Shown: positions 9,930 through 20,475, counted from the first letter of the stretch. The stretch is 41,417 nt of DNA from Welwitschia mirabilis (GCA_051453625.1 JBOZIK010000001.1:53337706-53379122), one strand, 5' to 3'. Program-made: numbers and translations. Notes: generated by a model from the sequence alone, not told the origin.

Positions 9930-11065
9930 TAGAAAATGCAAAGATCATGTTATCAAAAGATGTATAGAGAAAAATATACAAGATAAGATCTTGAAGAAAA
10001 CTCATAAAGGAAAAGGATGAGAACACTATGGTGCAAGAAGAACATGAATAAAAATTCTCCATATGAGATATTACTACCCACCATATTCAAAATTTTAAAT
10101 GCTTATATTCAAGGTTGTGATAAATGTCAAAAAGAAGGTGCATTTACTCAAAAGCTAGAAATGTGACAACAATGGATTCAGATAATCGAAACTTTTGATG
10201 TTTAGAGAATAGATTTTATTAGACCTATCAATCCCTCATCTTTTGAAAAAAGATATATTTTGGTCTACATTAATTAATTTACTAAATGGGCTGAGGCTAA
10301 GGCTATAACTAATTATTCTTCCCAAACTAGAGTTAACATTTTCCTTAGAAATATTATCTATTAGTTTGAAGCCCCTTGAAGTCTCATATCTGATAGAGGA
10401 CCCATTTCAGTAGTGAAGTCTTCAAGAAACTTTTGATCAAATTCGAAATCCACCGCAAACTCTCTACTACCCATCATCCTCAATATAATGACCAAGATAA
10501 AGTAATTAATAGAGAATTAAATATAATATAAATAAAGATCATAAATAGTAAGAAAATAGATTAGGCTAATAAATTAAATGAAGTTATATAGGCTTATAGA
10601 ATACCTTGAAAACATACCATAATATTTACTCCATGTAAATTAGTATAGAAAAAGGGCTATTTTGCTAGTTGAATTTAGGATAAAAATATTTAAATTAGCT
10701 AAAGAATTAAAATGTAACTTAGATATAGCTTAAAAACAATGGATAGAAAACATGAATATTTTAGATGAAAATAGAAATAAAGCTCTTCTACATAGGAAAA
10801 TTATATAATAAAAAACTAAAATATATCATAATAATAAAATTAGAAAACTGAATTTTAATGTAGGAAATTCTGTATTAATTTATAATCTTAAGATAATTCA
10901 TTTGAAACATAAATATAAAAAAAGCTGGCTAGGACCCTATGTCATAACAAAAATTCTAGGAAATGAAGCCATAGAAATATAGGATCCTAATAAGAAAGTA
11001 ACCTATCAAATTAACGAACAAAGGGTAATAATGTACTTAGATCATAAATTGGTGCTATACTATTT
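9930..11065 (+). pseudogene. pol: E1 integrase pseudogene
   Basis: Joins cDNA to the host chromosome. Seen: the Cys pair of the zinc domain, GCDKCQK, with Cys codons at 10116 and 10125; the core start with FDV then RIDFIRPINPSS near 10193-10235 (Trp before R is a stop); a TKWAEAKAITNYSSQTR region near 10275-10330; DRGPI near 10393; and the HPQYNDQD region near 10465-10495. The C-terminal part ends with a QINEQRVIMYLDHKLV pattern near 11005-11050, matching the plant gypsy RxxxYLxH end. Many stops are TAG/TAA. Confidence 0.75.
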
Positions 11066-11335
11066 AGGAAACCTTATCATTTCTTTAAAGCTTATTCAAA
11101 CTACCAGTTCACTATATTGTTTAAAGTAAATATAATGATTATAAAGTAAGAAGCTCACTTGATAAGTCTTCGACAGGGTATTATGCATTATCTTTATCAA
11201 GAAAATTAAGGAGAGACATTCCATCATAGAATAGAATACTTTTGCAGTATATAAAAGAGAGAGAGAGAGATAAAAATAGATAGATAGAGAGAGAGAGAAA
11301 GAGAGAGAACATCAAAATATTCTACTACAAATGCA
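11066..11335 (+). other. Post-integrase spacer of E1 with GA microsatellites
   Basis: Non-coding. Imperfect (GA)n tracts at 11256-11270 and 11287-11308, separated by a GATA-like segment. Nothing else recognised. Confidence 0.5.
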
Positions 11336-11485
11336 CTGAGGTAAACCTCCCTCAGAGGGGCCTTTGGCAGTGTAATATGGTAGCTGTGAGAACTTCACTG
11401 AGGTTCAATTGGCCATGATTTAAAAATATATTTTAAAAAAAGGAATATATATATATATATATATGATAGTGGTTGCACTCTCCTT
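11336..11485 (+). promoter_or_regulatory. Conserved 3' non-coding block of E1
   Basis: Closely parallels 40976-41115 of the other element family, E2. Shared segments include GCCTTTGGCAGTGTAATATG, GAGAACTTCACTGAGGTTCA, ATTGGCCATG, and, after an AT microsatellite, GTGGTTGCACTCTCC. No reading frame is shared. Within it GTGA-GAACT-TCAC (11386-11398) can form a hairpin. Function is unknown; it may be an RNA structure or packaging or processing signal. Confidence 0.55.
11444..11464. repeat. (AT)n microsatellite
   Basis: Ten or so AT dinucleotides interrupt the conserved 3' block of E1; E2 has unrelated sequence here. Confidence 0.85.
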
Positions 11486-11609
11486 ACTATGGTTAACTTA
11501 TTTTGTGAAAAATAAAAAGTTGAGGAATAGTTGTATCCTAGAAGTCATCTGAGATACAACTAGTTACCAAAACTATAATTCTATCACAATTTACAAAATA
11601 AAAAATTAT

Positions 11610-11610
<1 letters not shown>

Positions 11611-11653
<43 letters not shown>
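11611..11653. repeat. (GA)n microsatellite
   Basis: A nearly pure AG repeat of 21 units. Confidence 0.9.
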
Positions 11654-11656
<3 letters not shown>

Positions 11657-12009
11657 AACTTGAAGAAAAATATTCTAGTTTGTGATGGAATGTGTATCCA
11701 AATACTTTCTATTCAATAGCATACACAATTATTAAATTTTATTTGAGCTAAGAGAAAGCTTTAAAGTTTTAAAATCATTTTGCATTATCTTAAAAATTTA
11801 ATAAATTTATTAGTTTAAATTCCATTTAATGGGATTGATTTTTCCATAACAAAATAAAAATAAAATAAGACAACTTTATTTGAAATAAAAATAAAAAATT
11901 TTATTAAGAAAAATAGTTTATTACATCTAGTTGCAGGAATAGTAGCAAAAACATTTCTTAAATTACTAAAAAAAATAAATTAACCAACTAAAGCAACTTA
12001 ATTCTTAAA
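11654..12009. other. AT-rich spacer in E1
   Basis: No coding signal, repeat or motif recognised. Confidence 0.4.
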
Positions 12010-12675
12010 GTGACCAAAAAATATGTTCCTCCTGTGAGGACACCTAGTCTTAGAAGACGATCTAATAAAATTCTCACCCAGGGGCAATAGATGCATCTCA
12101 TCTAGAGATTCAGACAATATATTAATCTTCTCTGGGTGGACTCACTAAAATTTTTAAGAAGGTTTAGCATCTTATATTGTCTTCTCTATATTTTCCTTAT
12201 CAAAACTCAATGTAGTAAGACTAAGGATAAGGTTTTTGCCTTGAAGCTGATTAACCCTTTTCTCTAGCACTTGCATTTTCCCATCTAACTAGCCTAAAAA
12301 AACATCATATGTTGAGTCCTTGTGATTAAGTTGCCAATAAAGTTCTTCAGTTCTTACCCTTTTATATTCACCCACTAAGTGATGGATCATAGGATCAAAA
12401 CTCAGGGGAATGACATCGCTTTCAAAATCATCTTTGTCAACCTTAGTAATGAAGGAATATAAGGTATATAAGACCTCAGTAGTCGATTTGCAATCATATT
12501 ATGAGAATTGTTGTACTGTGTTTTCAGACCTAATAGAGGTTTAAGGTAACTAGGGGTCTACACAACTAATGCACATGTCTATTTGTGTAGAACCCAAATT
12601 CAATAAGCAACGTTTCACCTTATTAATACCAAAGGCAGTAATGGGATAAGGAGGAGGACTAAAAACCATAAGGAT
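12010..12675 (-). pseudogene. Antisense extra reading frame in the E1 3' region
   Basis: Read leftward, it starts at an ATG near 12670 (MVFSPPPYPITAFGINKVKR) and stays mostly in one frame for over 130 codons with a few TAG/TAA stops. It then reads through a charged, helical part (EYKRVRTEELYWQLNHKDST near 12370, LEKRVNQLQ near 12260). Codon composition is protein-like and unlike the flanking DNA. Known background: several Tat-lineage plant gypsy elements carry additional frames, some antisense, between integrase and the 3' LTR. I do not recognise the protein and infer no function. Confidence 0.45.
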
Positions 12676-12949
12676 TAACCAAGAAAAGATAAGAAGAATT
12701 GGAAGATGATTAAGTGAAGGAATTTTAAAGCTTATGTGGAGAATGATGGATGATTAGCATGTAAGGAATGAAATTTATAATATAAGTATTACTATCATGT
12801 TTAATAAGTGTAATTCATATTAAATTATCTAGTACACACATGTTCAATATTGAAGTAAAGGATTATGTAAAAGCGGCATACCTATTTTGCTAACAACTAA
12901 AGTATGCTAAGTGTCAGCATCAGTCTTAGAACAAGACTGGAACCAAGGA

Positions 12950-13675
12950 ATCCCAAACTAATCAAGGTTCAATTTGAAGTTAGAACTTCAAATTGATTTA
13001 TGATCAGTTTAGTTTTTCCAAGTTGCATGCCATTGTAGAGATCCATCAAACTTTGTCATCATAAATTTTAATACCAAGTAATTACCAAAAATCTTGTAAA
13101 TACTTTTGATTAAAAGAAGACTTTTTAGACCATCTTTAATAACTTAGAAAACAATTTTCTTTTATTTTATTTTAAGGAAGAATAAGAAATGATAGTTATC
13201 GATGTTTTTCCTTTAGTAAAATATCATTATAAAACAAGCCTTGAAAATAAAATCACTTGGTTGATCGATATCAATCAAAAGCTAAAACTTTGAGTCACAT
13301 TTTAGATCAAATCATTATGAGGAGAATTTGAATTTTTTTGGCTAACACTAACTCAAAGTTAAAATTTTGAGTCAGATCTCATGCTGACTCCTTTGTTTTC
13401 TTAGGTTCTAAAAACCTACAATCAAATAAGATTACATGATTGATTGATACTAACTTGAATTCAAAACTTCAAGTTGGATTTCAAGCTAATACAATCACTT
13501 ATTCACCCTATAAGAAAAAAGACAAGATCACCTAGTTAACTAAGATTGACTCAAAGTTAAAATTCTAAATCGGATTTTAAGCCAAGCCATTAGCATGTAG
13601 GTTTAAGGAGTTAACTAACACTAGTTCAAAGCCAAAGTTTTGGACCAGATTTCAAGTCAACTTTGCCTTTTTAAA
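12950..13675. repeat. Degenerate tandem repeats of about 90-100 bp
   Basis: A motif of the type ACTCAAAGTTAAAATTTTGA then GTC-GATTTCA recurs near 12965, 13275, 13355, 13455, 13550 and 13620. Neighbouring copies often share a preceding GGTTGAT or GTTAACTAA segment. Copies are only moderately alike. The array lies between the antisense and sense extra frames of E1. Confidence 0.5.
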
Positions 13676-14689
13676 CTTGCTTGTGAAAGAGGAGGGTAGG
13701 GTCTTCTTCTTGACAACCCCCCCTCAACTTTCCACTATAACTCTATCATATGACTTCACTTTGTCATTATTACTTACTTTTATAATGATAGTAGTTAGAA
13801 TTTAAAGGACCCGTTGAGAACTCTTGAGTTCTCGATGGCCACCTTTGAACTCTTTCTACTAACTCCATAATAGATTTGACAACCCTCATTAAGAACTTGA
13901 GAGTTCTTGATGACATTCACTGAATCTAGATTTGCAGAGAGTAGTCACCACTTAAATATGCCTTTTTATTCCTCTAGGATTTCACTTAAATTCATTCTCA
14001 ATGACCCTTTGTCATTCTTGATAACCCCCATCAAAATGATAGTTTCATGTGGTTTCAACCATGTCATCATCTGTGAAATCAGTTCCAACTTAGTAGATTT
14101 TCCTAATTTATGTCTTACCAAGATGTAATTCAAACTTTTCATCAGCAAAGTAGAAAAGTTTCAGTTCCATCTATTTTATTTCTAGTAAAATTTCTCATTC
14201 ACGTCTCATACATGAAAATTTAATACAATAGTATGTATGCATTTTTTACCTATTTTAAGTGGAAAACAGGTTAGTAAGTTTTACTTCCATCCCTACATTT
14301 TACCTTGTTGTGCTTAAACACTTTCTTGTATTTAAGCTCTTGAGCATGGTGAAATTTCGTTGAGAAAAAGTCTTAGGTATTGTCAATACTTTAATTTAAA
14401 CATTCAAGAGCATGTTGAATTTTACATGGGGGAAGAGTTGAATGAATTCAATGAATGCAATACTTTTTAAATTTGTGAAAATGATGTTTTATATCTCTTG
14501 AAAGAAAAGTTTTACTTAGTAAGCTATTTTTCGAAGGTTTTTTATTATAAAAATTTCTTTTTTATGCATGTTTTTACATATCTAACTCAAACACTGGCAA
14601 AAATTTGATAGAATACATGGTCATTTCTTCATTGAATTTTGCATAAGTTCTTTTGGATTCTTTCTTTATATAATTCAAACAAAGTATTG
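13676..14689. other. AT-rich spacer in the E1 3' region
   Basis: Contains short near-repeats of ACTCTTGAGTTCT/GAACTTGAGAGTTCTTGATG near 13820 and 13890, and short open frames on both strands at 13907-14148 that overlap each other and show no recognisable motif. I do not call a gene here. Confidence 0.4.
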
Positions 14690-15165
14690 TCCAGTTGGGG
14701 TCATATAAATGGCTCACTCTGAATGACAGATTTTCCTTAGAATCTGTATATGAATTTTACAAGAATTTAAGAGTAAACAATGCTAAAAACATACTAGAAA
14801 CAACCATGAAAAATAAGAGAATAGTATTACCCAAGAAGATATCAGAGAAATGTTGCAACTACCACCCGGTGGAAAATCCATTAATGATACCAACAGAAAG
14901 AAAGATATGAATCTAAGCATAAGTCCACTGGTAAGGGTGGCAGTACAGGGAAGAATACCAATGGATAAAGATTCAAAATCAAAATTTTTTATTATTTCAA
15001 GAATTATGACTAGTAATTTAGTACCTACTCTTCACAAACAAAAAGGTATCACATTACCTAGCCTTTATATTATAGTAGCAGTGAAGGATAAGATAAATCA
15101 TACAAATGTATATTACATAAGGAATCTTTTTGAGACTAGGAAGGTACATTACAAAATTAAATAAG
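14690..15165 (+). pseudogene. Sense extra frame of E1, part 1: resembles plant 'putative transposon protein' domain
   Basis: Two overlapping open stretches (14695-14910 and 14850-15164) in different frames form one continuous-looking protein broken by a frameshift near 14850-14900. The first has KWLTLNDRFSLESVYEFYKN, followed by a basic stretch; the second has SKFFIISRIMTSNLVPTLHK and an LPSLYIIVAVKDKI segment. The order (E-FY-NL, then a FI-SR-L-P pattern, then a hydrophobic helix) is reminiscent of the plant-specific domain annotated in Pfam as putative plant transposon protein (Transposase_32), which I recall in Tat-type elements. This is a remembered pattern, not a search result. Confidence 0.4.
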
Positions 15166-15437
15166 ATTGGAATTGGAGCTTTGGGCAGAGTAAGGCTAGG
15201 ATTTACCTCTTTAACAACTTAAATATTAAGTAAAAATAAAATTCCATTCCAACTAAATAAGTCTTATGTCGAATTAACTATTCAGAGTTTATTTAAAGTT
15301 AAGTAATCAAGTCTTCTAAGAACCTTAGAATGTAATACTGCTTAGTTGGACATGGGATAATCCTCTTCTGCCCCTCAAAGTCTACCTTTGTTATTGCCCT
15401 CCTTAAGCATACCCTAAGACACAACCCAATTCACATT
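15166..15437. other. Spacer between the sense extra frame and an embedded LTR
   Basis: Low coding potential. A weak continuation of the frame above may run to about 15210. Nothing else recognised. Confidence 0.35.
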
Positions 15438-15442
15438 TAAAG

Positions 15443-15703
15443 TGTAACACCCCAACTTTAATTACCCTAATTAACCATAATTTTTTTTCATTATTAACTA
15501 TCATGCACAACGGAACCTAGGATCAAATCCNNNNNNNNNNNNNNNNNNNNNNNNNNNNNNNNNNNNNNNNNNNNNNNNNNNNNNNNNNNNNNNNNNNNNN
15601 NNNNNNNNNNNNNNNNNNNNNNNNNNNNNNAAATTAATATCAAAATGTTTTACATAGTTTAGAAACCCTATTAATTAAAGCTTACAAAATGTGGGTTATA
15701 ACA
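15443..15703 (+). mobile_element. Small LTR (solo LTR or TRIM-like) embedded in E1
   Basis: Starts TGTAACACCCC, a common start for plant gypsy LTRs, and ends GTGGGTTATAACA. It is flanked by TAAAG (15438-15442) and TGAAG (15704-15708), a 4/5 match to a target duplication. A 100-N gap fills 15531-15630, so length and identity are uncertain. Coding-like sequence of the E1 extra frame lies on both sides, consistent with insertion into it. Confidence 0.45.
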
Positions 15704-15770
15704 TGAAGAGCTTCTATCTTCCCATCTGCTTTAATCTATTTAATTTTCCAAAGAACTAGAGGAAGATAAG

Positions 15771-17375
15771 ATGGATAACCTCTATAGTACTTTGAACTCA
15801 GTTAAAGATTAAATTCAAACATTTATAGGTAGAAAGAAGAAATTTTCAGCACTGCAAAATCAAGTTTGTCATCTAAAAATTGAAAATAAATTCTTAACAT
15901 AGAGGTTAGATAAAGAAAAAGAAAATAATGAAGAGCTACATTACAAAATCACCAATAAGGAAGAAAATATTTAGCTCTCTGAATCCTTTAAAGATGTGAG
16001 CAAAAAATTATAGAGAGCTTACAAATGCATTATTGAGCTAGAGATGGTTGCTGAGAACAAGGAAGAATTAGAAAATCTTCCAAGAAAAAAGTCAAACATG
16101 TTAGTATCATTATTATAGAATTTGGCTTCAACCAAGAAGTATGATATTGAATACATAGAGCATCAATAAAAATTCATTATATTTATGCACAATGAAGGGC
16201 CTCTATAGCTAAACAGAGAATATTTAGATAAAATATATGTAAAATAGTAGGGGATGAAGGAAAAATTCATGAAGATACATGCAGAGGGCTAAGAATATAG
16301 AAATAAATGGCTTGAGGCCTAGAATTATTTGGGATGCTATCGATCCATTTTAGAAGCAAATAAGAGAGCCATAGATCAAATAATGGAAAAAGAAAAAGGA
16401 TTTCAAGAATCAAATGGGAGAGATAAGATATTTTGATTAGATCCATAAAACAAATATCCTCAAAAATAAAGGAGGAAATCAGAAGAGCGGTAAGTTCAAT
16501 CCAGGGTACTGAAATGGAGAACAGAAAAAGATTAAGTATTAGTGATGCTCTAAAGAGTCTCATGCAGAGCAGGAAGAACATTAGGATAATAAGGCCTTAG
16601 TCTATCTAACTTATTATTTAGAATTTGAAAAAAAAATATGATATTGATCCATGAGCTTTATCTTATAGAAGTGAAGTTGGGTAAATGAATTGAGTTCAGG
16701 TATGAAGAATTAGTAGTGCCACGCAACCTTGGCTATTACCCCTAGAAGTTATATGACTTCGTTGATAGATTTGAAAAACATTTGGAAAGTATTATTCAAA
16801 AAACTTCTGGGGGATGGTCAAAGATGAGCTGAATTTTTGATAATTGTAAAATAGTTATTAAATCATTGAGAATTAAGATTATTCACAAAGAAGCTGAAGC
16901 TCCTATAAGAGAATTCAAGAATTTTTGAATGAAACCATAATAAAATTTTATAGGATACTAGAAGAGTGTGAATCTAATGTAAATGTTTTTGTAGTGTTCT
17001 CTTAGGATTTTCAACAATTATGTTCTTTTAAAGATCAGATTTTACAGAATATGATTATGCTAAGAGGCATTTTTGTAGATTTTTTTTTGAAATTAAAGAA
17101 TAAAGACTCTTCTAAAATGTATATAGTTCACCTTGAGCAAACTTCAAGATTTGGATTGTAAGTTGGAGTAGATCCAGAATTTGGGAAGGAGGTAGAACAT
17201 GCACACCAAATTCCCCAAGCAAAAGTTCCTTCAACTCCCAAAAGAAATAGAGAAAAGACAAAGTTGCGAAAAGCTCCTCCACGAGGCAAAGACAAAGGTA
17301 GAAAAGTAACTACTCTAAAGCAAACAAAAATAGAGACCATAGATTTAAATGATCCTACTCTTAAGGAGGAATAAA
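15771..17375 (+). pseudogene. Sense extra frame of E1, part 2: coiled coil and basic C-terminus
   Basis: From ATG at 15771 a mostly continuous frame with many TAG codons runs through a strongly charged, heptad-like region (15771-16430), suggesting a long coiled coil. It then passes a less regular middle (YEELVVPRNLGYYP near 16700; FVDRFEKHLESIIQKTSGGW near 16752) to a Lys/Arg/Pro-rich tail near 17220-17370. It lies immediately upstream of the polypurine tract, where envelope-like frames sit in other families, but no signal peptide or membrane segment is visible. Stops are mainly TAG. Product and function unknown. Minus-strand frames here are shadows. Confidence 0.45.
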
Positions 17376-17553
17376 AATAAAATTTTAATTACCTTATAAT
17401 AGGAAAAATAGTCTACCCAATTGCCTAGAAAAATAGAGGAATCAGAATCCAGTGGAGAGCATTCTTTTGTTTTAAAATAAGAAAAGGAAAATGATGAGTT
17501 CTCTATTTCTCTCTTTTGTATATATTTGCTTGTTAAGGAACTAATAGAATCTT
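17376..17553 (+). other. 3' untranslated part of E1 before the polypurine tract
   Basis: Short AT-rich stretch with no recognisable frame. Confidence 0.4.
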
Positions 17554-17567
17554 GAGCTTGGGGGAAC
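17554..17567 (+). promoter_or_regulatory. E1 polypurine tract
   Basis: GAGCTTGGGGGAAC directly abuts the TGATG start of LTR2. A G-rich purine run in this position primes plus-strand DNA synthesis; AGCTTGGGGGA-type tracts are usual in plant gypsy elements. No such tract precedes LTR1, as expected for a 5' LTR. Confidence 0.75.
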
Positions 17568-18522
17568 TGATGATGATAAATTTTATCTTAAATCTTATTT
17601 ATTAATAATGTGTCTTTATTATCTTAATTGAGCATGTTAAATAATAATAGATGTTTTTCTTTGTCAATATACTTACTAATCAATAGGTTAGTTAGTTAGT
17701 ATGTTATTAAGTTAGTATGTATATTTTATTATTGCATTTTAGGTTTAGGATACCATATGATATGAAGATTAGAGAGAAGGTTGAGATGGGAAAAAATTAG
17801 TAATAACCCCATCCATATACCTATTCTTAAGGAATAAAGTATGGAATCAGAAAAATAAATAAGGGTATAAGAAAAGGATCATCACTAAAGGTGGGGATCT
17901 TTTTGGAAAAATGTTCTAGGAATAGACTAAGCAAGAAGATTATGAAAGGGAGCTCTAGCTATTCTACAAAGGGCACAGTAGCATTTTCCATTCTTTAAAG
18001 TATTACCTGCAAAGAAGAATACAAGCCTTACTGCATCTTTATGTAATACTTGATATTTTAATATAAAGCTAAAAAGCATAGTTGAGTATCATGGTGTGCA
18101 TGTTCTATTACTTGAAAAAGTAATATTATTTCTATTTGCTTCTATTTATGCAGCTGAACATAAACTAGGATAATTAATAATACTAAAAAATAAGTATTAT
18201 CTAGCATCTTTTTTAATTTCTATCATGTTCCACTACTTTCTTCATTCCCCCTTAGTATAATATATGTACATAATAACTTAGTAATAATAAACAAACCTGA
18301 CTAATTTAAGTAACTTCATCATAAGACTATTATGATAATGCATTTTGAACTAAATGGTTGAATCCTAACTACTTCTTTAGTAATCCTTTACTAAATTTTT
18401 ATTTAGTGGTGTGAGCCTATTTTAGGATAACAGTAGTATGCATTTTTCTAATATTATTTTATATTATTTAATATTATTTCATAATATTTTTCGCAATTAA
18501 TTTACCACATAAGCACCCATCA
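17568..18522 (+). mobile_element. E1 LTR2
   Basis: Starts TGATGATGATAAATTTT and ends CCCATCA; 955 bases. It is preceded by a polypurine tract and followed by a second leader segment, so it acts as a 3' LTR for the main body and as a 5' LTR for the piece after it. By eye it is less similar to LTR1 than LTR3 is. Confidence 0.8.
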
Positions 18523-18918
18523 TTTTGGCATTAGAATGAGGACAGATCTAAAGTCCATTAGCAGACATGAAGAAAAATAGGATCCAATAAGATAGCTAAG
18601 GAAAATAATGGGATAAAAGAGGCAATTATGTTAAAGGCTCATATAACTATGGTCAAGATGAGTAGAGTGGAAATAACATTAAAATAGAAGTAAAAGAAGA
18701 AGCTTTTATATAGGATGGAGTCACCCTTGAAAAGGTAGTAAAGAAATAAATCTTTCCCAAATTGATGAATGAATTTAAACATAATTGTATACCATTCTTG
18801 CATTGCTTCATTCACATGTATACCATTCTTGCATTGCTTCATTCACAAGAAGAGTGGTTTCAAACATTTTTGACAAAAATGCCTGAAAAGAAAGTTGTAA
18901 TAGGATGTTATTGGAAAG
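18523..18918 (+). mobile_element. Second E1 leader fragment, between LTR2 and LTR3
   Basis: Parallels 4646-4875 (AAGATAGCTAAGGAAAAT, then GTAAAAGAAGAAG) and, past the 672-N gap there, 5555-5635 (GCTTCATTCACAAG and AAGAAAGTTGTAATAGG). It supplies some of the sequence hidden in the gap of the first leader. It ends at a 100-N gap. Confidence 0.7.
18786..18847 (+). repeat. Perfect 31-bp tandem duplication
   Basis: Two identical units, 18786-18816 and 18817-18847, starting TGTATACCATTCTTGC and ending CATTCACA. Perfect identity in otherwise strongly diverged sequence suggests a recent slippage event. Confidence 0.9.
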
Positions 18919-19018
18919 NNNNNNNNNNNNNNNNNNNNNNNNNNNNNNNNNNNNNNNNNNNNNNNNNNNNNNNNNNNNNNNNNNNNNNNNNNNNNNNNNN
19001 NNNNNNNNNNNNNNNNNN

Positions 19019-19828
19019 GGTTAGTATGTATATATTTTATTATTGTGTTTAAGGTACAAAATGCTATGTGGCATGAAGATGAGAAAGAAGGATGAGGTCG
19101 CAGAAAAGCAATGACAACCTCAACTCTATACATATTCCTAAGGAGCAAAGAATAGAAACAGAAAAACAAATAAGGGTATAAGAAAGGGATCACCACCAAA
19201 GTTAGGGATCTTTTGGCAGAAATTTATATGAATAGACTAATCAAGAAGGTCAAGAAAGGGAACTCCAGCTATCCTGCAAAGGGTACAACAACATTATCAT
19301 ACTCTAAGAAATTACTTGCAAAGGAAAACACAAGCCTTAGCACATCTTTATGTACTAATTGATATTTTAATATAAAGCTAAAAAGCATATTTTGAGTATC
19401 ATTTTGTGCATGTTATATTACTTAAAAAAGTAATATTATTTCTATTTTCTCTTGTTTTTGTAGCTAAATATAAATCAAGATAATTAATAATACTTAAAAA
19501 TAACTAATGTCTAGCATCTCATTTAATTTCTATCATGTTTCACTGCTTTCTTCATTCCCCACTATTATAATATATGTACATAGTAACTTAGTAGTAATAA
19601 ACCAACTTGACTATTTCAAGTAAGTTCATCATGAGACTATCATGATGATGCATTCTGAACTAAATGGTTGAATTTGAACTAGTTCTTTAGTAAGCCTTTG
19701 ATTATTTTTATTTAATGGTATGAGCGTATTTTAGATTAACAGCATCATAGTTTTTGCATTTTTTCAGCATTATTTTATATTATTTTGTGACATTTTCTTC
19801 AATTATTTCACCACATAATCATCCATAA
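19019..19828 (+). mobile_element. E1 LTR3 (outer 3' LTR), 5' part lost in gap
   Basis: Begins inside the LTR (GGTTAGTATGTATATATTTT matches 3839 in LTR1) because its first part falls in the gap 18919-19018. It ends CATCCATAA, where the usual CCATCA has a C-to-A change, and is followed directly by ATAAG. Several segments match LTR1 more closely than LTR2, which fits it being the partner of LTR1. Confidence 0.75.
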
Positions 19829-19833
19829 ATAAG
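19829..19833. repeat. Right target-site duplication of E1 (ATAAG)
   Basis: Identical to 3595-3599; followed by AAATAGATATCGG, the expected continuation of the interrupted E0 copy. Confidence 0.75.
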
Positions 19834-20475
19834 AAATAGATATCGGTATCAGAAAGATTGATGAAATTATCCAACAAAATCTATACTTCACACATAAAAT
19901 GGTTCAATCTTTAATAATAGGAGAAATTGACATCATGTTTCTCTTTCCAACGTTACCTAAGTATTGTCATTCATCATAGGCTCCATAATACTCATAGGCA
20001 TCTTTGAAAATCACTTTTGAATTGTCATCTCTTTCTTAGTAAATGATAGATTATGTTTTATTTATTCCTTTCTTTTATTTACACCTTTTGTCATTTTTAA
20101 AAAGAAATAGAAAAATCTTCTCTTTATTTTCAAAAAAGATGAAGATAAATATTTTGAATTTTTCCTAATTAAAGAAGATTCCCTTTTTTGAATACTTTTG
20201 TATTTTTAGTAGAATTAAACAATAAAGGATGCTGATAAAAGAAGAGAGTAAAGCTAATATTTAACTTAACAATCTTGCTTCTTTATTTAAGAAGATAACA
20301 AAAAAATGATTTGTAGAAATTTGTTATGAACTAAGAAATTTGTAAAAATGAAGAAAACTAAAATAAATTGATTCCTAAATAAGTTTTTTGAAAAATGGAT
20401 TAAAAATGAAATAATATTTTACTGAAAATAGATTATGGATTTTTTTATTATTGAAAAATATTGATTTTAAGACTA
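19834..20475 (-). mobile_element. E0 copy 2, right part
   Basis: Continues the E0 unit cut at 3599. Contains the integrase-like fragment and the GGATGCTGATAAAAG and AAAATAGATTATGGATTT landmarks, then the same junction (AAGACTACTGATGATATTG) seen at 3240. Confidence 0.7.
19845..20000 (-). pseudogene. Integrase fragment of E0, copy 2 (best preserved)
   Basis: Minus-strand reading gives, in one frame, a segment like the end of the integrase zinc domain (near 19990-19960) and then KIEPFYV, a stop or two, and a SIDFVG-FHQSF pattern (19895-19850), which matches the conserved start of the gypsy integrase core (DVWGIDF-GPF-PS). The rest of the catalytic core is not followed. Confidence 0.45.

Noticed and set aside
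17128-17340. 70-codon minus-strand frame with a hydrophobic appearance
   Set aside because: Shadow of the Lys/Pro-rich sense extra frame of E1.
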